Source: Apostichopus japonicus | Lineage: Eukaryota; Echinodermata; Holothuroidea; Aspidochirotida; Stichopodidae | Length of the DNA: 64,000 nucleotides | Assembly: GCF_037975245.1 (NCBI RefSeq) | Contig: NC_092568.1 | Location: 26,098,501 to 26,162,500, forward strand | Direction: 5' to 3' | Shown: piece after piece, positions 57,813-64,000 of the stretch | Position numbering within the stretch: position 1 is the stretch's first letter | How the letters are laid out: every line of letters starts with the position of its first letter | Translations under genes and position numbers: made by a program | The notes under the pieces: model-generated | What the model saw: the letters and a program-made list of their open reading frames with translations, nothing else | Told to the model about the DNA's origin: nothing | The model's database searches: none

Positions 57813-60590
57813 CTGGCAAGTCAAGAGAAGGAAAAAAATGCACAGAGATTTGTAAATATTCATATCAAACTTTCAACAGCTGTTCAAATATGCTGCTTAA
57901 AATGACATAAAATGGAATATTTCCTATATATGTAAACTACAGTAGTGGTACCAATAGTATACCGAGGGGAAAGATGGGAAGAAGTGGATGTATCAATTAA
58001 GCAGCTGGTTGAGTCTGGTTGCCAGATGAATAATAACTTGACCAAAACCTTTCTAAGTTTTACTCAAAAAGTCAAAATAAGATTGGGATTTAATTGTAAG
58101 TATTTTTCACACTGAGATTAATTCATATAAGACATTCTACATGTATACAAAACAATAAATGGAAAATTGAAATACATTCACACATAGTATCATTATTTCC
58201 AACATCAATTGAGACCAATCAACTCAAAAACAACAAGTTAATGGAATTCATCGTCATGACATTCTAGTATCAAACAGCAAAAAAGAAAATTTATCAAAAT
58301 CATCTCAAAGAGCTAAATACATAGACCTAGTTTGACATTGACCTCACAGGATACAATAGTCAGCATGGTGTTATAATTTTGGCTACCTCCCACTGAAGGA
58401 GTCAAATCTGTCCTTAGAATAGAGGAGAGTTTTCTGTACAATAAACCCAAAATCAGATTGGGAGCTGAACAGTAATATCAGTCAGCCAATCACAGAGTTC
58501 GGTTTTAGAGCAGTTAGTCATCACCCAGTGTGGAATTACTGGAATATAATATAAACGCTTATTAAGGTGGTTTTAACCAATAAATCGACATTGACCCAAT
58601 AAGTATGTTCACCTAGCAATTAACACCCCACATGCTGTAATATATGCTGTTATAATTGGTTGATAATTGATAATTGATTGAAGGAGGCAAATCTTTCCTT
58701 AGAATTTTGGACAGTTTTCTGTACAATTATAACCAAAATCAGATTAGGTGCTGAATAGTGATATCAGTCAGCCAATCACACAGTTTGGTTTTAAAGTAGT
58801 TAGGCCGCACCAGTGTGGAAGATAGATTTTATACTACATAACACTTCAGTGGTTTTAACCGAAATTGACAGGTTATAATTGCCCACATGTGCTGTAATCA
58901 TTAGGCTGCATTATCTTGAAGGATGCCAATCTATACACTTAGAATGTCTGGGTCTCTGGGAGCTGGATTGAGACTTCAATCTGACATATTCCAGGTTTGT
59001 CTTTTTCCATATATATACAAAATTTAAAGCAACAGTTTGACAAAAGCCAAAGTAGTTAATAGTAAGTGAATACAAACCTGACAAATACAAACACAGACAT
59101 TGTCACAGATACAAACACACATATTGTCACAATATTAACATAATTTACAACATGTCTGTATGTCAAGGAAAATTATTTTATCACATTTTTTATTTAAATT
59201 CTGTTTTTAAATGTTATTAGCCAAGTTTCATCAAAGAGAGTTCAACAAGAGTTCTTTACTGCTGATGCTACAACATGCATGTTAATACTCACTTCATGCC
59301 AATTTTAATCCACCAAATAATTCAACTTTTGATACCCAGATAACAACATAATGACATGATATAAGCTACTGACTGTTAGATTTGTTACCAGCAACAATGT
59401 ACACATGGCAACAAGAACCACCTATCATATGATTCAGCAGCTGTTATGTAAACAGATGGTTTGAAACAGAGAGACACACTGAAAGCAGCAAGTTGCATTT
59501 AATTAATACTAACATGACCATATCCTACTTCCCTCTTCTAGAATCACATACTGTATACTGTAAGTTTTACTCAATTGTGCACTGACCTACATCCATTATG
59601 CCATGTGTTTCTTCCAGCCCAACGAGGTTGAATAACAGTAATTTATATACATTAATGACAAACCACTGCTGTTACATTCTATAAATTAACAGTCAGTTTT
59701 AAATGAATATGCTTGACATCCCTCCATATTAATTAAGTTAATAACTAATTCTGCGAAACTGAGGCTGACCTGCCCAAAATCTTTTACACAGAGGCGGCTA
59801 CATACAATAAGCCAGTGCTGAATCTTTGCTAAGAAAGCCTTCCCAGTCTAGCTGGGTTTATCCATGTTTGTTTGGATCTATACATACACACTTACTGCAA
59901 GGTTCTAAGCAGCTGTTGTGACAGTAATTCAACAAATAAAATACTCTCGGGTATTTCACTGTTGACAGGAAATATAGTGAACACCTCTAAACTGTCTAAT
60001 TATAATGCAGAGTCATTCATTTTGACACCAATAATCCATGTTAAGATACTATAAACTGTACACTCTCTCATCTACCTTGATATATGCTGCAATCATCACA
60101 TTTGAAGTCCGTTAACACTTTATTGCTGAACAATCCATTGTTTTTTTTTGGCCTGCTATTTCGCTTCAATTGGCGGATGATTTCTTGGCGGATGATTTCA
60201 TCGCTAAAGACCATCGATAATGTTACTGACTCACATCTTTCAACCAGAGTTGAATTGAGTCATCGCATTGAAGAGTCTCAAAAGAGTCGAGATTCTTGCC
60301 AATGTTTTTCCCCAAACGTTGTTAGATGTGACTCATTCTTCAGTAGAATGTAATCTCATCAATAACATATAGCACATTCCTTTAATACATTGAGTAATCA
60401 CATTTCATGATGCAGAGCACATTACGCCATCCTTAACAACATGGAATAGAGCCATAAATTACAGTAAAGAACAGAAATTCTCCTGCCTTTGTAATTAGAA
60501 ACAACCTGTCTAAAATTGCATGCTTCGGAATGATCTTAAACCCTACAGAATTAACTTGCAACTTCTCATAACCTAATTAGACTTCCTTAG
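57813..60590. other. Pellino intron or upstream DNA; no exon found
   Basis: Searched on the minus strand for FHA-domain exons (for example GLTTNGV-, NIFLGEKAAKW- or ISRFACRI-like frames) without success. It holds a duplicated block (58393-58545 and 58677-58828). Confidence 0.45.
58393..58828. repeat. Duplicated ~150-bp block
   Basis: 58393-58545 and 58677-58828 share CCTTAGAAT, AGTTTTCTGTACAAT, CCAAAATCAGATT, ATATCAGTCAGCCAATCACA and CCAGTGTGGAA in the same order. The start of a third copy is visible near 58915 (CTTGAAGGATGCCAATCT). Spacing is about 284 bases. Confidence 0.75.
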
Positions 60591-60599
60591 TTTCCTTTT

Positions 60600-61215
60600 G
60601 ATGGAGGGGTAGGCTGGAATGGAGACAAGGTAGGCTGGGATAGGGAGAGGATAGGCTGGGTTGGAGAGAGGATGGGCTGGAATGGAGAGAGGGCAGGCTG
60701 GGATGGAGAGAGGGCAGGCTGTGATGGAGAGAGGGTAGCCTGGAATAGAGAGAGGGTAGGCTGGGATGGAGAGAGGGCAGGCTGTGATGGAGAGAGGGCA
60801 GGCTGGGGTGAAGAGAGGGCAGGCTAGAATGGAGAGAGGGCAGGCTAGGATGGAGAGAAGGTAGGCTGGGTTGAAGAGAAGGTAGGCTGGGATGGAGAGA
60901 GGGCAGGCTGGAATGGAGAGAGGATAGGCTGGAATAGAGAGAGGGTAGGCTGGAATGGAGAGAGGGCAGGCTGTGATGGAGAGAGGGCAGGCTGGGGTGG
61001 AGAGAGGGCAGGCTGGAATAGAGAGAGGGTAGTCTTGGATGGCGAGAGGGTAGGCTGGTATTGAGAGAGGGCAGGCTGGGATGAAGAGAAGGCAGGCTGG
61101 AATGGAGAGAGGGTAGGCTGGGATGGAGAGAGGGCAGGCTGGGATGGAGAGAGGGCAGGCTGGAATGGAGAGAGGGTAGTCTTGGATGGAGAGAGGGTAG
61201 GCTGGGGATGTGGTG
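60600..61215. repeat. 21-bp minisatellite, GGATGGAGAGAGGGCAGGCTG units
   Basis: Nearly thirty units with small variations. Because the unit is a multiple of three and has few stop-forming words, long open frames appear on the minus strand in two frames (repeating SLPSLHP or [11 protein letters not shown]). They lack splice sites and a conserved context and are treated as by-products. Confidence 0.92.
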
Positions 61216-64000
61216 AGGGTCAGCAACACAAAATAGGTGCTCATGGAAAGAGTACAAGCTATTCATACCATTATTGTGTTTTTCTTTTGCAGTTTGTTTC
61301 TGGGACCAACTGCTGTTAGGTCATTTAACTCAACTCAGGAAAAAATACTGCCATTAGTCTTATTACAACACCGGGTAAAATTTAGCCAGTATCGCATCGC
61401 AAAAATGCTATACAAAATGCTATGTATACAATATGCTATGCAAACTGCTATCTACAAAATGGTCAAATTTCTTTACAAATCCAACAATGTTGTCAGCATT
61501 TTTTTGGCAAACAGGATCCATAGTATTTCAAAAGAGAATTCAGAGACTTCAATAACTGCTACATCAAATTTGAACACTAAACCATTCCCTGCAACACCAC
61601 TCAATCAATTATAGCAGCCATGATTGATAACACCTACTGTATAAATCATTCTGTGTAGACCTGTTACACATTATAACATAACAACCACATCTGCTGCACA
61701 GTTTCTTCCCTTAACATGAGTCGTTAATAAAACTAAAATGAAACACATGAGATAAGATGAGACTACACTTCATCAATGTCATTTGACCAAAGACAAGTAC
61801 ATCAAAACTGTCAGAGTTTTCCTTTTTAATATATCGGGCCTTTTGTATGTTAAAGCATCACAGTGACAACTGACTCATCGATACATGCAATAGTGCATAT
61901 TTAAAGCAAACTGTTTATCTCAAAATAGTATATCCACCATCCACAAACTGCAGGGGGGGGGGCTCAAAACTTTGGTCGTGCAAATTTTTTGGTGTATCAC
62001 TGGATTTTTCGAGACCTTGGAAACTTTTATCTATGGTTTTCTGAGCTTGTCCAGAAGAGATTGATAAAGTTATATTTTTATTAACTTCAAGTCCATAAAT
62101 CCCAGTTACATGCATGCATGCATGCAGAGCTATGATTTTGAGGGGTGGACATCTGGTCAGTTGTGGCTAAGTCCTCATGGAAGGGCCTTACTTGTTGGCC
62201 TAAATGTTTGCGGACCACTGGTATATATATATCTATGATATTGTGACTTTTGTTTGGCCGTAGATGTTGCCATGACCTCTCATCTCATCAAGATTGATGG
62301 CCACATGCACTTAGATCTCATTACAGAGTGTATGTCTCTTCATTTCATCATCATTATCATCATCACACTAGTTCCTAACTCTTACTGTTAGCATACAGAA
62401 GTTGATACTTTACGAAAGCAGCCACAATTGTGTATAACAGTGTAATTGCACTATTTTCATACCAAATCTTCCAGATTCTTAAAGGTCCTTCCTGACACCT
62501 TGACCCGACTACCCCTCACCGTTTTTCTTAATCACTGAATGATAAAAGTACTTATCTCTGCTTCTAGCTATCTGGTAAAGAGTTTTTAAAGGCCAGAATT
62601 CCAAAGGACTGTTAGGGCCTAAACCATGTGAAATGAATACATCAGTAAAACCTCCTCCATGACAAACTACTCAAACATGCTTATAATATGATAATAAAAC
62701 TATTTAAGGTTGCAGTAAGGTTTCCAGAACCTATAAATGTGTGGCTGGTAGGACAAAATGGAGGTGAAAGTTTAGCACTGTGTGACCACTTTTTGGTTGA
62801 TCTAGCAGAATTCCTGGGAAAAGTATCAACACTATAAATTAAAGGTTTATATCTTCCACATGGTTAGCCACAAAACTATTGAAACTAATAAATATATCAT
62901 GATTTATGGCAATACTTGACCTTATGCTCAATCTGGTGGTCATTTGAGACTAATTAGTCCAAACTGGACATGCCATCACAAATACCAAACCCTAAGAGTG
63001 GTCACTTTCCATCCCAAACCACCATTTAATGATACCTATCATTAAAGAGTATGGGGGAGGGAGGGAGGGTGTCTTGCCATCAATTCTATACAGGGTGTGA
63101 ATAGTTTCAAAGAATATATATTTTTGTGTCTCAACAGGACCACATGCATTATTTAGTTAAAAATGTGCCCTTTGTACTCAAATATCAGTCTTATAGCGAT
63201 TGTCATGCTTCTGTAAGTTCTGTTGTATGTATAACTATATACATCAAATGTTCTTCTAATGTTTGTATTGCAATTCTCACAGTTTTAAGGTTTTACTACC
63301 TGTTCACAAATTAACCTTTAAATATGTATATCTTTGTTACTTGAATTATGCTATACATGCATGCAGTATTATTGCAGTGACAACTGTACAGTGTCTAACT
63401 ACAACATGGTTAATTTTCAAGGGTTTTCTGGTTGTCAAACCCCTCTTTAAGTTCAAACCAAAACCAATCTTCCTCCAAACTCATTCCTTCAAGCTATTTA
63501 TTGTCTGAAATGTTGATTGTATCTGATGAAACAAACTTGCAATTTTATTTTCTATTATTATTATTTTATTTTTTATTATTGTTATCTTTAATGATGGTAG
63601 TCCTGCTCAGTGCAGAAGCACTGCTTCCAGAGGAGCCCGAAATGGATTTAACAATAGTGATGTCATACATTATTTCAGAAGATGGAAAGATGTTTAGGTT
63701 TTAAAATGAAAGCTGACAACATTAAAAGTAAACATAGCATCACCACAGCTGAATAAGCAAATACATTATGCAAGGAATAATTTAGGGTTATATAGAACAT
63801 AGCAGTTCTAGAAGCTAATCAATTTTGTTGATCATAACATAACAAACAAAGAAAGGTATACAGCATATAGTTAGTTTGTTATACAAACACAAACCACCCT
63901 GGCATACCAAGTGAAGCCACAGCAAGCATTGCCCCACTTGGTACATCATAGTAGTTTGTTATACAAACTACTATGGTTTGCTGTACCCAGTGAAGCAAAA
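61216..64000. other. No gene seen; right edge of the window
   Basis: AT-rich sequence with a GCATGCATGCATG run near 62110-62126. There is a perfect 13-base-arm palindrome at 63947-63975 (CATAGTAGTTTGT / ACAAACTACTATG), next to a repeat of GTTATACAAAC and CCAGTGAAGC words. This may be the intron upstream of the Pellino exons listed above. Confidence 0.4.

Noticed and set aside
60573-61266. Two overlapping minus-strand open frames of about 225 codons
   Set aside because: Both are translations of the 21-bp minisatellite in different registers. They have no splice context, no domain and no conserved start.

Overview
The window is nuclear DNA of an intron-rich animal, most likely a deuterostome invertebrate and probably an echinoderm (a sea cucumber is my guess). 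The reasons are single-copy metazoan genes split into short exons by AT-rich introns of about 0.3-4.4 kb, many small non-autonomous transposons, and the gene content. The species call is inference. There are no operons, no CRISPR array and no recognisable retroviral genes.

Four genes can be read with confidence by joining exons at splice sites. (1) TAF1A, + strand, coding 5562-14153 in nine exons, 451 codons plus stop: a subunit of the RNA polymerase I factor SL1. It has a GC-AG intron and a striking tandem array in which the acceptor and first 66 nt of exon 7 are repeated five times. (2) GALM (galactose mutarotase), + strand, 19276-24958, seven exons, 343 codons plus stop. (3) A nuclear receptor of the NR1H (LXR/FXR/EcR-like) group, + strand, 36217-44453, four coding exons, 501 codons plus stop, with an atypical P-box and a changed helix-12 switch residue. 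(4) The 3' part of a Pellino E3 ubiquitin ligase gene, - strand, 57812-53946, four exons coding for 191 residues. Its FHA-encoding 5' exons were not found and probably lie past the right edge. A fifth, fragmentary locus at 786-547 (-) looks like a first coding exon with a signal peptide and a glutamine-rich stretch.

The rest is intergenic and intronic DNA rich in small mobile elements. These include four copies of a TTAA-flanked, piggyBac-type MITE (9923, 28867, 30943, 48996); hAT-type MITEs with 8-9 bp target duplications (2235, 3004, 23402); a 1.13-kb inverted-repeat element in an intron of the receptor gene (38277); a 169-bp foldback carrying two TGACGTCA palindromes (15730); a tRNA-like SINE head (4781-4844, -); and several minisatellites (115, 105, 69, 29, 21 and 15 bp units).

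The genes are functionally unrelated neighbours: rDNA transcription, galactose metabolism, lipid-type nuclear receptor signalling and innate immune ubiquitination. No coordinated system is evident. The most unusual features are the partial-exon tandem array in TAF1A and the divergent DNA- and ligand-switch residues of the NR1H-like receptor.
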